Of a stretch of DNA of 57,113 bases, positions 7,570 through 15,692 are shown piece by piece (the stretch's first letter is position 1; each line of letters begins with the position of its first letter). Location: NCBI GenBank assembly GCA_024642215.1, contig JAHEBO010000013.1:1-57113 (forward strand). Reading direction: 5' to 3'. The stretch is from Limnohabitans sp. (lineage in GTDB: Bacteria; Pseudomonadota; Gammaproteobacteria; Burkholderiales; Burkholderiaceae_C). Both the position numbers and the translations under genes were made by a program. The notes under the pieces were generated by a model. That model had not been told where the DNA came from and made no database searches. It worked only from the letters and a program-made list of their open reading frames with translations.

Positions 7570-9763
7570 ATGCCGTCTTTGCCAAATGCTGTTTGGCCAA
7601 TTCCACATACCAATCTAAGCATGCGGGATTGGCCATGGCGTCTTTGTTCACCACTTTTTCCAAAGGCTGTCCCAGCATCAATTTCTTGATGGGCAGCTCT
7701 TGTTTTTTACCTGACAGGGTGCGCGGAATTTCTGCCACTTGGAAAATTTCATTGGGCACAAAGCGCGGACTCAAGGCCGTTTTGATCGCGTTGTTCAAAC
7801 TGTTTTTCATGTCTTGCGTCAATTGCAAACCGGGACGCAACACCACAAACAAAGGCATGTAACTTTCGCGGCCTAAGTATTCCAAATCAACCACCATGCT
7901 GTCGATCACTTCGGGCAAGGCTTCGACTGCACTGTAGAGCTCACTGGTACCCATGCGCAAACCATGCCGATTGATGGTGGCATCGCTGCGACCAAAAATC
8001 ACACAGCCTTCACCGCCGTTCTGGCCTTGATCAGCTGCGCCAATGCGCAACCAATCGCCGTGGCGCCACACACCACCGTACGCAACAGGCGCATCACCAC
8101 CGCCGGGTTTGCGCCCGTGGCCTGCAGGATACATTTCAAAATAACTTGCCAAATAACGCGCGTTGTTTTGATCGTTCCACAAATACAAAGGCATAGAGGG
8201 AATCGGTTGCGCGCACACCAACTCGCCCACTTCACCGTGCACGGGTTCGCCTGCTTCGCTCCACGCTTCAACAGCGCAGCCAAGCAAACGGCATTGCATC
8301 ACGCCTGCCTCTTGCGGCAGTTCGCGGTTGCCACCAATGAACGCACCGCAAAAATCGGTGCCACCCGAAATGTTGCACCACCAGATGTCACCATCGGTTT
8401 CTCGGTGCAGATGCGGCGCATGGGGATGCTGCGCTTTGATGCGTCTGAATTGTTCAGTGCCCCAGTTTTGCGTGTCTGCCGACAAAGGTGAGCCGGTGGT
8501 TCCCAAGGCTCTGATGCGCGACAAGTCGCCGCATTGCTTGAGGTCTAAATTCGCCTTTTGGCAATTGGCAAAAAAAGCTGCGCCTGCGCCAAAGAAAGTA
8601 ACTTTGTTCTCTGCGGCAAATCGCCACAAAGTACTCCAATCTGGATTGTCTTTGCTACCGCCAGGATTGCCATCGTAAATGACACAGGTGGTGCCATTCA
8701 TCAAACCACCCACCTGTGCATTCCACATCACCCAACCTGTTGAGCTGTACCAATGAAAGCGCTCACCCCAGCTGTTGGGGTGATAACTGCAGCCCACATC
8801 GTTGTGCAAGATTTTGAGTGCCAAGGCCACGATCACCGTGCCGCCATGACCATGCACAATGGGCTTGGGCAAGCCAGTGGTGCCACTGGAATAAACAATC
8901 CACAACGGATGGTCAAACGCTAAAGCCATCGGTGCAAACGCCTCCACATCCGGTCCATGCTTGGCGGTTGTTTGCGACAAACGAATCGCACCGGCCACTT
9001 CGTTGCTGGCCAAATCAGCCACGCCCAAGTTGTCATGCAAGATCACATGTTGCACAGAGGGCAAGGCATCTTTGAGCTCTTGCACCACGTTCATGCGGTC
9101 GTAGTCTTTGGCGCCATACGTCACACCATCGCAAGCAATCAGTACCTTGGGCTCGATTTGTTTGAAGCGATCTAGCACCGCCAGCGTGCCCATGTCTGGC
9201 GCGCAAATGCTCCACACGCCGCCCACACTGACGGTGGCCAAAAACGCCACGATGGCTTCTGGAATGTTGGGCAAGTACGCCGCGACACGATCGCCGGGCT
9301 TCAAACCCTGCGCTTTCAAGTGCAAGGCCATGGAGGCGACTTGACGCCTCAGCTCAGGCCAAGAAATTTCTTGATGCTGGCCCTTTTCATTTTGCGCAAT
9401 CAATGCCGGAAATCCAGCGGCATGCGCTGCATCGACATGCCTTAAAACTTGGCTGGCGTAATTGACCTGTGCACCAGGAAACCAGACAGCGCCCGGCATG
9501 GCATTTTTGGCCAAGACCGCTGTGTGCGGTGTGGGCGACTGCATTGCAAAGTAGTCCCAAATGCTTTGCCAAAAAGCATCAAGATCGGTAATGGACCACT
9601 GCCACAAGTCTGCGTAGTGCTCAAAGGCAATGCCTCTGTTTTGCTTCAGCCAGTTTTGATACAGGCGAATTTGAGGCACGAAAGGAAAAGGTGCCGCAAG
9701 CGCCACTTTGGGCAAGTCGGCGGCAGAAGCCAAATAAGGTGAAAGATGTGTGCTTGCGTTCAT
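7568..9763 (-). CDS. aacS: acetoacetyl-CoA synthetase
   Basis: Activates acetoacetate with ATP and CoA to acetoacetyl-CoA, linking ketone bodies and polyhydroxybutyrate turnover to central metabolism. The 731-residue acyl-CoA synthetase shows the N-terminal ACAS-type region (about 45-100, QNRGIAFEHYADLWQWS), the AMP-binding motif YSSGTTGLPKPIVHGHGG, the A5-type block ISGGTDFCGAF, the YGGVWRHGDWLRI motif and the C-terminal hinge GRSDATINRHGLRMGT with the catalytic-lysine region LSGKKQELPIKKL. It is somewhat longer than the usual 650-690 residues. It is alone between converging dapD and the adenosyltransferase gene upstream on the same strand (89-base gap). Confidence 0.92.
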   Translation of the reverse strand: MNASTHLSPYLASAADLPKVALAAPFPFVPQIRLYQNWLKQNRGIAFEHYADLWQWSITDLDAFWQSIWDYFAMQSPTPHTAVLAKNAMPGAVWFPGAQVNYASQVLRHVDAAHAAGFPALIAQNEKGQHQEISWPELRRQVASMALHLKAQGLKPGDRVAAYLPNIPEAIVAFLATVSVGGVWSICAPDMGTLAVLDRFKQIEPKVLIACDGVTYGAKDYDRMNVVQELKDALPSVQHVILHDNLGVADLASNEVAGAIRLSQTTAKHGPDVEAFAPMALAFDHPLWIVYSSGTTGLPKPIVHGHGGTVIVALALKILHNDVGCSYHPNSWGERFHWYSSTGWVMWNAQVGGLMNGTTCVIYDGNPGGSKDNPDWSTLWRFAAENKVTFFGAGAAFFANCQKANLDLKQCGDLSRIRALGTTGSPLSADTQNWGTEQFRRIKAQHPHAPHLHRETDGDIWWCNISGGTDFCGAFIGGNRELPQEAGVMQCRLLGCAVEAWSEAGEPVHGEVGELVCAQPIPSMPLYLWNDQNNARYLASYFEMYPAGHGRKPGGGDAPVAYGGVWRHGDWLRIGAADQGQNGGEGCVIFGRSDATINRHGLRMGTSELYSAVEALPEVIDSMVVDLEYLGRESYMPLFVVLRPGLQLTQDMKNSLNNAIKTALSPRFVPNEIFQVAEIPRTLSGKKQELPIKKLMLGQPLEKVVNKDAMANPACLDWYVELAKQHLAKTA

Positions 9764-9851
9764 GGTGCAAGCCTATCTTGCGCACCGCTTGCTGTCACCC
9801 TGATAAGCCCGAATCGTTGCACGTAGGTGACAGCTCCGTGCTGCCGCACCC

Positions 9852-10406
9852 TCATTTTTTCATGCGTTCACTTTGCCAGTAAACATCATTGCCACCATCC
9901 ATTCGGTTCAAAATTCGAGACAACACAAACATCAAATCAGACAGCCTGTTGAGGTATTGGCGAGGCGCGTCATTCAAAGCTTCTTCATTGCCAAGCGCAA
10001 CGGTGGCACGCTCTGCGCGTCTGGCCACGGTACGGCAAATGTGGGCTTGCGCTGCGGCACGGTTGCCTGCAGGCAAGATGAACTCTTGTAATTTGGGAAG
10101 CTGTGAGTTGTATGTTTCAAGTGCATTGTCCAAAACCACCACTGCTTCTGCTTTGAGCAACTCAAAACCAGGAATGGACAACTCGCCGCCCAAGTTGAAC
10201 AACTGGTGTTGAACCTCCACCAACAGATGTCGCACATCGTCGGGCATGGCTTCACACAACAACAAACCGATGTGCGAGTTCAATTCGTCCACATCGCCCA
10301 TGGCGTGCACGCGCAAGCTGTTTTTGGACACGCGCTGGTTGTTGCCCAAGCCTGTGGTGCCTTCATCGCCGGTGCGTGTGGCGATTTGTGTCAGTCGATT
10401 ACCCAT
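9852..10406 (-). CDS. cob(I)yrinic acid/cobalamin adenosyltransferase, PduO type
   Basis: ATP:cob(I)alamin adenosyltransferase makes adenosylcobalamin from reduced B12 and ATP. The 184-residue protein shows the PduO-family N-terminal ATP-binding stretch TRTGDEGTTGLG, followed by HAMGDVDELNSHIG, and the C-terminal helices ending NRLSDLMFVLSRILN with the conserved Asn/Arg. The start at 10406 (MGNRLTQI) is preceded by AGGGGAAACACC; a start ten codons upstream is possible but poorer. No cobalamin-synthesis gene or B12-dependent mutase is visible nearby, so it may salvage B12 for an enzyme elsewhere. Confidence 0.92.
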   Translation of the reverse strand: MGNRLTQIATRTGDEGTTGLGNNQRVSKNSLRVHAMGDVDELNSHIGLLLCEAMPDDVRHLLVEVQHQLFNLGGELSIPGFELLKAEAVVVLDNALETYNSQLPKLQEFILPAGNRAAAQAHICRTVARRAERATVALGNEEALNDAPRQYLNRLSDLMFVLSRILNRMDGGNDVYWQSERMKK

Positions 10407-10561
10407 GGTGTTTCCCCTGTGCCCTGAGCACTGCAAAAAAGCATGTCTCAGCGTAAACTCTGATTTTGACCGAGTTTGCCGACATTTCGCTGACCAGGGT
10501 CAACGGCGCGATCCCGTTGTTTCGTCAGGCGAAGACCGCCCCCTTAATTTGGAGCCTCACC

Positions 10562-11986
10562 ATGAATGCACCCACTCCTGCAGCCCACTTGGAACCCGAT
10601 GTACAAGCCCGCCCTGTGCCACAGGCATTTATCGATGCACTCAAAGCACGGTTTGGCGACAAGTGTTCCACCGCCTTGGTGATCCGTGAGCAGCACGGAC
10701 GCGACGAATCTGCCTTCGCACCTGTGCCACCGCCTTCCGCCGTGATCTTTGCCGAGTGCACACAGGATGTGGCCGAAGCTGTCAAATTGGCCAGTCAGTA
10801 CCAAGTGCCCGTGATTCCATTTGGTGTGGGCTCTTCTTTGGAAGGTCATTTGTTGGCCGTTCAAGGCGGCATCAGCATTGACCTGACCCGAATGAACAAA
10901 GTGCTGGCCATCAATGCAGAAGATTTAACGGTCACGGTACAGCCCGGCGTCACACGCAAACAGCTGAACGAAGAAATCAAATCAACCGGTCTGTTCTTCC
11001 CCATCGACCCGGGCGCAGACGCCACCATTGGCGGCATGAGTGCCACGCGCGCCAGTGGCACCAATGCAGTTCGTTACGGCACCATGCGTGAAAATGTTTT
11101 GTCGCTTGAGGTTGTCACCGCGGCTGGCGAAGTGATTCGCACGGGCACCCGCGCCAAAAAATCGAGCGCGGGTTACGACCTCACCCGTTTGTTTGTGGGC
11201 AGCGAAGGCACATTGGGCGTGATGACCGAAGTCACTGTCCGCTTGTATCCCTTGCCTGAAGCCATTTCTGCCGCCATTTGCTCGTTCCCAAGCATTGAAG
11301 CGGCTGTGCAAACCGTCATTCAAACCATCCAACTAGGCGTGCCCATTGCGCGGGTCGAACTGATCGACCACAACACCGTGCGCATGGTCAATGCCTATGC
11401 CAAGTTGGGCCTCCGAGAAGAGCCGCTGCTGTTGATGGAATTTCACGGCTCACCTGCAGGCGTAAAAGAGCAAGCCGAAACAGTTCAAGAAATTGCCAGC
11501 GAGCATGGCGGCAATGCATTCGAATGGGCGACCACGCCAGAAGAACGGACACGCCTTTGGACGGCTCGTCACAACGCCTACTTTGCCGCGCTTCAAAGCA
11601 AGCCCGGCTGCCGCGCCATCAGCACCGACACCTGCGTGCCCATCAGCCGTTTGGCCGATTGCTTGCTCGACTCGGTGGCCGAAACCGATGCCAGTGGCAT
11701 TCCGTACTTTTTGGTCGGCCACGTGGGCGATGGCAATTTCCACTTTGGTTATTTGATCGATCCTGAAGTTCCCCAAGAACGTGAAATTGCCGAGGCCTTG
11801 AATCACAAGTTGGTCAGCCGAGCGCTCAGCCTTGGCGGCACCTGCACAGGCGAGCATGGCATTGGTTTGCACAAAATGGATTTCTTGGTGACGGAAGCTG
11901 GCGAAGGTGCGGTCAACATGATGCGCACTTTGAAGCACGCGCTAGACCCCCACAACATCATGAATCCCGGGAAAATCTTTCGATGA
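10562..11986 (+). CDS. FAD-linked D-lactate/glycolate dehydrogenase
   Basis: A 474-residue flavoprotein of the GlcD/D-lactate dehydrogenase (cytochrome) family, oxidising a 2-hydroxy acid and passing electrons to the respiratory chain. The N-terminal PCMH-type FAD domain spans about residues 50-230 (VIPFGVGSSLEGH, TIGGMSATRASGTNAVRYGT, YDLTRLFVGSEGTLGVMTE); the C-terminal FAD-oxidase domain ends with GHVGDGNFHFGYLIDPE and GTCTGEHGIGLHKMDFL, whose histidines bind substrate and metal. I chose ATG 10562 (MNAPTPAAHLE) because the upstream extension has no family similarity. No glcE/glcF follow, which favours a single-subunit D-lactate dehydrogenase. Confidence 0.9.
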   Translation: MNAPTPAAHLEPDVQARPVPQAFIDALKARFGDKCSTALVIREQHGRDESAFAPVPPPSAVIFAECTQDVAEAVKLASQYQVPVIPFGVGSSLEGHLLAVQGGISIDLTRMNKVLAINAEDLTVTVQPGVTRKQLNEEIKSTGLFFPIDPGADATIGGMSATRASGTNAVRYGTMRENVLSLEVVTAAGEVIRTGTRAKKSSAGYDLTRLFVGSEGTLGVMTEVTVRLYPLPEAISAAICSFPSIEAAVQTVIQTIQLGVPIARVELIDHNTVRMVNAYAKLGLREEPLLLMEFHGSPAGVKEQAETVQEIASEHGGNAFEWATTPEERTRLWTARHNAYFAALQSKPGCRAISTDTCVPISRLADCLLDSVAETDASGIPYFLVGHVGDGNFHFGYLIDPEVPQEREIAEALNHKLVSRALSLGGTCTGEHGIGLHKMDFLVTEAGEGAVNMMRTLKHALDPHNIMNPGKIFR

Positions 11987-11988
11987 AA

Positions 11989-12021
11989 AAAAGGGCCTCT
12001 GTTTTGAAACGAGGCCCTTTT
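11989..12021. terminator. bidirectional terminator
   Basis: An 11-bp stem (AAAAGGGCCTC, GAGGCCCTTTT) with an 11-base loop lies between convergent dehydrogenase and parB genes; A tract on the left and T tract on the right make it usable from both sides. Confidence 0.9.
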
Positions 12022-12037
12022 GATGTGTGCTTCTGAC

Positions 12038-12964
12038 TTAAGCCCGCAGTCGGTCAATCAAGCCATTGAGTTCGTCCAAAGATCCGAACTGGATCGACAA
12101 CTCGCCCATTTCTTCAAAGCGGCCATGACGCTTCACACGCTTCTTGATGCGTACTTCCACTTCGGCGGTGAGCAAGTCGGACAGCTCTTCTTCCACGCGT
12201 TTGATGTCGCGTGACTTTTCTTTTTTAGGTTTTTGTTGAACCAAAGAGAACTCAGCGCTGAGTTTTTTGACCAAGCTTTCCGCTTCGCGCACCGACATTT
12301 TTTTGGCGCTGATTTGGTTGGCTGCTGTGATTTGGGCTGCTTTGTCTAAGCCCAACAATGCACGGGCATGGCCCATGTCAATGTCGCCAGCCATCAGCAT
12401 GGTTTGCACGGGATCGGCCAAATTCAGCAATCGCAACAAGTTACTGGCGGCACTGCGTGAACGACCCACGGCTTGCGCCGCAGTTTCGTGAGTGAGTCCA
12501 AACTCTTTGATGAGGCGTTGCAAACCAAGGGCTTCTTCCAAAGGGTTGAGGTCTTCACGCTGAATGTTCTCAATCAAAGCCATGGCCGCGGCAGCCTCGT
12601 TGGGCACATCACGCACCAACACCGGAACCTCGTTCAGGCCGGCCAAACGGGATGCGCGGAAGCGTCTTTCACCAGCAATGATTTCGTATTTGCCGGCATT
12701 GGGGCCATCGCTGAGCTTGCGCACCAAGATCGGTTGCATGATGCCCTGCGCCTTGATTGACTCGGCCAGTTCATAAAGTGCACCCTCGTCCATGCGCGTG
12801 CGTGGTTGGTACATGCCGGGCACCATCTCACTCAAAGGCAAGGTGGATGGCAATCGATTGGCCGCAGCTTCCACGGCTTGAGGTGAACTGGGTTCGTCCT
12901 GAACTTTGGGGCCTAACAAGGCTTCAAGGCCGCGTCCGAGGCCCTTTGGTTTTTTAGTGACCAT
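12038..12964 (-). CDS. parB: chromosome partitioning protein ParB
   Basis: CTP-dependent DNA clamp that loads at parS and spreads, directing origin segregation with ParA. The 308 residues show the opening KKPKGLGRGLEALLG typical of chromosomal ParB, the CTP-binding N-domain with YEIIAGERRFRASRLAGL and ALIENIQREDLNPLEEA, a central helix-turn-helix (TAAQAVGRSRSAASNLLRL) and a C-terminal dimerisation domain. Its start overlaps the upstream hydrolase gene by eleven bases. Cognate parS sites are present 2-3 kb away inside rsmG and mnmG, so the partition system is complete in this window. Confidence 0.97.
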   Translation of the reverse strand: MVTKKPKGLGRGLEALLGPKVQDEPSSPQAVEAAANRLPSTLPLSEMVPGMYQPRTRMDEGALYELAESIKAQGIMQPILVRKLSDGPNAGKYEIIAGERRFRASRLAGLNEVPVLVRDVPNEAAAAMALIENIQREDLNPLEEALGLQRLIKEFGLTHETAAQAVGRSRSAASNLLRLLNLADPVQTMLMAGDIDMGHARALLGLDKAAQITAANQISAKKMSVREAESLVKKLSAEFSLVQQKPKKEKSRDIKRVEEELSDLLTAEVEVRIKKRVKRHGRFEEMGELSIQFGSLDELNGLIDRLRA

Positions 12965-13508
12965 CTTCTTTTTCTTTCATCAAACTGTTCAACAAAGCGC
13001 GGCCATCGGGCCAGTCGCCTAAATTGGATTCGGCATTCACGTGCCCTTTGAACCCAAGGTCTAAATAATCAGATCCCCAAGCTTTGGCAAAAGCTTGCGC
13101 GCGATCTGCTGTGCAATACGGGTCATTCTGGCTGCCCACCAAAATGCTTTTGAAAGGCAGTTTTTTCATCTCGACCGGTCGCCAACTGGAAAAGAGGTCT
13201 TGTAAATGTGTCGCGGCCACATCCCCTGGTGCCACCAACAAGGCCCCTTTCACTTTGTGAGTCTGGGCCGAAACGACAGCCCAAGCCGCCACCTGGATGC
13301 AGCCCAAACTGTGTGCTACCAAATAAACGGGCCCGTCTAAATCGGACAGCACATCGTCCAATCGAGACAGCCAATCGCCTCGCAAAGGACGCATCCAGTC
13401 GTGCTGCGCCACGACCACATCGCCATGAAGTGCAACCCACCTCATTTGCCAATGTAAGGGCCCACTTCCTTGCCAACCTGGCAAAATAAGGACTTTTGGC
13501 TCTTGCAT
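12954..13508 (-). CDS. RBBP9/YdeN-type alpha/beta hydrolase
   Basis: A 184-residue serine hydrolase placed between parA and parB. Visible: the N-terminal strand and oxyanion region VLILPGWQGSGPLHWQ, nucleophile elbow AHSLGC (Ser about residue 67), acidic residue in SILVGSQNDPYC and histidine in GFKGHVNAESNLGDWPDG, a full catalytic triad in family order. No signal peptide. It starts 18 bases after parA and overlaps parB by eleven, so all three are one operon. Substrate unknown; I do not know of a partition role for this family. Confidence 0.85.
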   Translation of the reverse strand: MQEPKVLILPGWQGSGPLHWQMRWVALHGDVVVAQHDWMRPLRGDWLSRLDDVLSDLDGPVYLVAHSLGCIQVAAWAVVSAQTHKVKGALLVAPGDVAATHLQDLFSSWRPVEMKKLPFKSILVGSQNDPYCTADRAQAFAKAWGSDYLDLGFKGHVNAESNLGDWPDGRALLNSLMKEKEDGH

Positions 13509-13525
13509 TAATACTAAGTCGTGCG

Positions 13526-14296
13526 TTACAGTGTTGGAATACGAAAGACCAGTTCTTTGGCAAATTCCACGAATGCCTGGCTGCCTTTGGCCGACGGGTC
13601 AAACACCACGCCAGGCAAACCGTAGCTGGGTGCTTCTGCCAAACGCACATTGCGTGGAATGACGGTGTTGAACACCTTGTCGCCAAAGTGTGATTTGAGT
13701 TGCTCGCTCACCTGCTGCTGCAAGGTAATGCGAGGGTCAAACATCACACGAAGCAAGCCAATGATTTTCAAATCGGGATTCAAATTGGCATGCACTTGCT
13801 TGATGGTGTTGACCAAATCGGTCAGGCCTTCCAATGCAAAGTACTCGCATTGCATTGGCACGATCACGCCGTGTGCTGCGCACAAACCATTCAAGGTCAG
13901 CATCGACAATGAAGGTGGGCAGTCAATCAGCACGAAATCAAAGTCGGCATCAACCACATCCAAAGCCAGTTTCAACCGCTGGTCCCGATGCTCAAGGTCA
14001 ACCAATTCCACCTCGGCACCGGCCAATTCGCGGTTGGCACCCAAGACGTGGTAAGCGCATTTTTCAGAAAAAATAGCGGCCTCTTTGATGCTGGCAGACT
14101 CCAACAAAACATCGTACACGCTGAGCTCAAGTTGGCGTTTGTCGACCCCAGACCCCATGGTGGCGTTGCCTTGCGGATCTAAATCAACCAACAAAACACG
14201 CTGACCCACTTTGGCCAAACCTGCCGCCAAGTTGACCGCGGATGTTGTTTTGCCAACACCCCCTTTTTGATTTGCAACACAGAAAATTTTTGCCAT
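13526..14296 (-). CDS. parA: chromosome partitioning ATPase ParA
   Basis: Deviant-Walker ATPase (Soj/ParA) that binds nucleoid DNA and moves ParB-parS complexes. The 256 residues begin with FCVANQKGGVGKTTSAVNLAAGLA, i.e. the deviant P-loop KGGVGKTT (about residues 11-18), followed by the Walker A' LLVDLDPQGNATMG and Walker B-like FDFVLIDCPPSLSMLTLN. Length is normal for the chromosomal type, without the N-terminal DNA-binding extension of plasmid ParA. First gene of the parA-hydrolase-parB operon; the LysE gene upstream is 31 bases away on the same strand. Confidence 0.97.
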   Translation of the reverse strand: MAKIFCVANQKGGVGKTTSAVNLAAGLAKVGQRVLLVDLDPQGNATMGSGVDKRQLELSVYDVLLESASIKEAAIFSEKCAYHVLGANRELAGAEVELVDLEHRDQRLKLALDVVDADFDFVLIDCPPSLSMLTLNGLCAAHGVIVPMQCEYFALEGLTDLVNTIKQVHANLNPDLKIIGLLRVMFDPRITLQQQVSEQLKSHFGDKVFNTVIPRNVRLAEAPSYGLPGVVFDPSAKGSQAFVEFAKELVFRIPTL

Positions 14297-14327
14297 GAAT
14301 AACTCTTTTAATTTTCAGTTGATGCGT

Positions 14328-14942
14328 TCATTTACCAAGGGCCAACTTGAGGCCAAAGCCAATCAAGAAAAGGCCTGCCACTTTTTGCAAAAACCCAGAC
14401 ACTTTGGGATTGGCGCGAATGCGTTCCGCCATGGTGTGGGTGATGTAAACCACACCCAAACAGTACATTAAACCCAAGACGGCAATGGTGGCCGCCATGA
14501 ATGAAAAAGTAATCATTCCTTGATGTTTTTCAGGATCGATGAATTGGGGGAAAAAGGCAAAATAGAACATGATCGCCTTGGGGTTAAGCAAGGTGATGAA
14601 CATGGTTTCTTTGAAGTATTTGCCGGGTGTGATTTTGATTGAAGGGCCCTCACCAGGTTTGGCCCAAACCATTCTGGCACCCAACCAAGCCAAGTAAGCA
14701 GCACCCACCCATTGCATGGCCATGAACAAATGCGGATAAGTTTGCAACAAAGCAGCCACACCTGCCACGGTCATCCACAGCAATATTTGATCGCCCAAGA
14801 TAAGCCCCAGCACCGAAGCAACGCCTCCCCTCAACCCGCCTTGGCTGGTCGACGTGATCAAGGCCAAATTACCAGGCCCTGGTAAAAACAAAAGCAGGAC
14901 AAAAGCAGCCACAAAGGCGCCGTAATCAGAGATTCCAAACAT
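14328..14942 (-). CDS. LysE-family amino-acid exporter
   Basis: Inner-membrane exporter of the LysE/RhtB superfamily, 204 residues from ATG 14942. Six hydrophobic segments; family features are LFLPGPGNLALIT near the N-terminus (the conserved PGP in the first helix), ASVLGLILGDQ and LLNPKAIMFYFAFFPQF. A TTG eight codons upstream would lengthen it but adds no family similarity. It lies between rsmG and parA on the same strand, an arrangement seen in related Burkholderiales. Substrate not predictable. Confidence 0.9.
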   Translation of the reverse strand: MFGISDYGAFVAAFVLLLFLPGPGNLALITSTSQGGLRGGVASVLGLILGDQILLWMTVAGVAALLQTYPHLFMAMQWVGAAYLAWLGARMVWAKPGEGPSIKITPGKYFKETMFITLLNPKAIMFYFAFFPQFIDPEKHQGMITFSFMAATIAVLGLMYCLGVVYITHTMAERIRANPKVSGFLQKVAGLFLIGFGLKLALGK

Positions 14943-14996
14943 GCAAGGCTTTCTTATCTGGCCCAAGTGTAATGGGCGATCACTAGATCTAAGTAC

Positions 14997-15692
14997 TTAG
15001 ACCGGTGATACGGGTGATTTTTTCATCCAAATCATGCAACGCTCAGCATTCAAGCCAGGAACAAGCAACTGTTCCACGTGAAACACTGTCGCGAATGGCG
15101 GCAAAGCACCCATTTCTTCTGTCGGCAACTTACCCTTCATGGCCATCCAAACACCAGCCTCTGTCAAAGCCCCTGCAGACCAGGTCACAAAGTCTGGCAA
15201 AGAAGCGAAGGCGCGCGAGCACACCACGTCAAACGGCCCACTCAAGGTTTCAACACGTGCATGTACACCCTTGAGATTGGGCAACCTCAAACTGGCTGCC
15301 ACTTGCTGAACAAATGCAGCCTTCTTTGACACGGCATCTACACAAGTCACCTTCACATTGGGGCAGCAGATGGCAATGACGACGCCCGGCAAACCACCAC
15401 CAGACCCCACATCCAGCAAGGCGCATCCCGACGCATTCAAAGCTGGGTCACTTTGAAGATGGCGCATCAGAGGGCCAATTGCAGTCAAACTGTCCAACAA
15501 ATGGTGTGTCAGCATTTCTTGTGGATCGCGCAAGGCCGTCAAGTTGTAGACTTTGTTCCACTTTTGGATCAAGTCCATGTAACTCATCAACTGTTGTTGC
15601 TGCGCGTCGCTCAGGCTCAAACCTAAAGCGCCAACACCCGCGGACAAACCCGCCACCAACTCATCGCGACTTGCGGATGAGCGCCCCGTCAT
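14997..15692 (-). CDS. rsmG: 16S rRNA (guanine527-N7)-methyltransferase
   Basis: Methylates G527 of 16S rRNA using S-adenosylmethionine. The 231-residue protein has [27 protein letters not shown], the SAM-binding loop [17 protein letters not shown] and the [12 protein letters not shown] block, all family hallmarks. Its ATG overlaps the mnmG stop (ATGA), the usual mnmG-rsmG operon. Near its 3' end the codons for VFHVEQ contain a parS site with one mismatch. Confidence 0.97.
   Translation of the reverse strand: MTGRSSASRDELVAGLSAGVGALGLSLSDAQQQQLMSYMDLIQKWNKVYNLTALRDPQEMLTHHLLDSLTAIGPLMRHLQSDPALNASGCALLDVGSGGGLPGVVIAICCPNVKVTCVDAVSKKAAFVQQVAASLRLPNLKGVHARVETLSGPFDVVCSRAFASLPDFVTWSAGALTEAGVWMAMKGKLPTEEMGALPPFATVFHVEQLLVPGLNAERCMIWMKKSPVSPV
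15070..15085. promoter_or_regulatory. parS site (one mismatch)
   Basis: TGTTCCACGTGAAACA matches the near-universal parS palindrome TGTTTCACGTGAAACA at 15 of 16 positions. It lies inside the 3' part of rsmG. Confidence 0.85.

Noticed and set aside
10407-10561. Cobalamin riboswitch near the adenosyltransferase gene
   Set aside because: No B12-box sequence is visible, and the gap is shared with a divergent dehydrogenase gene.
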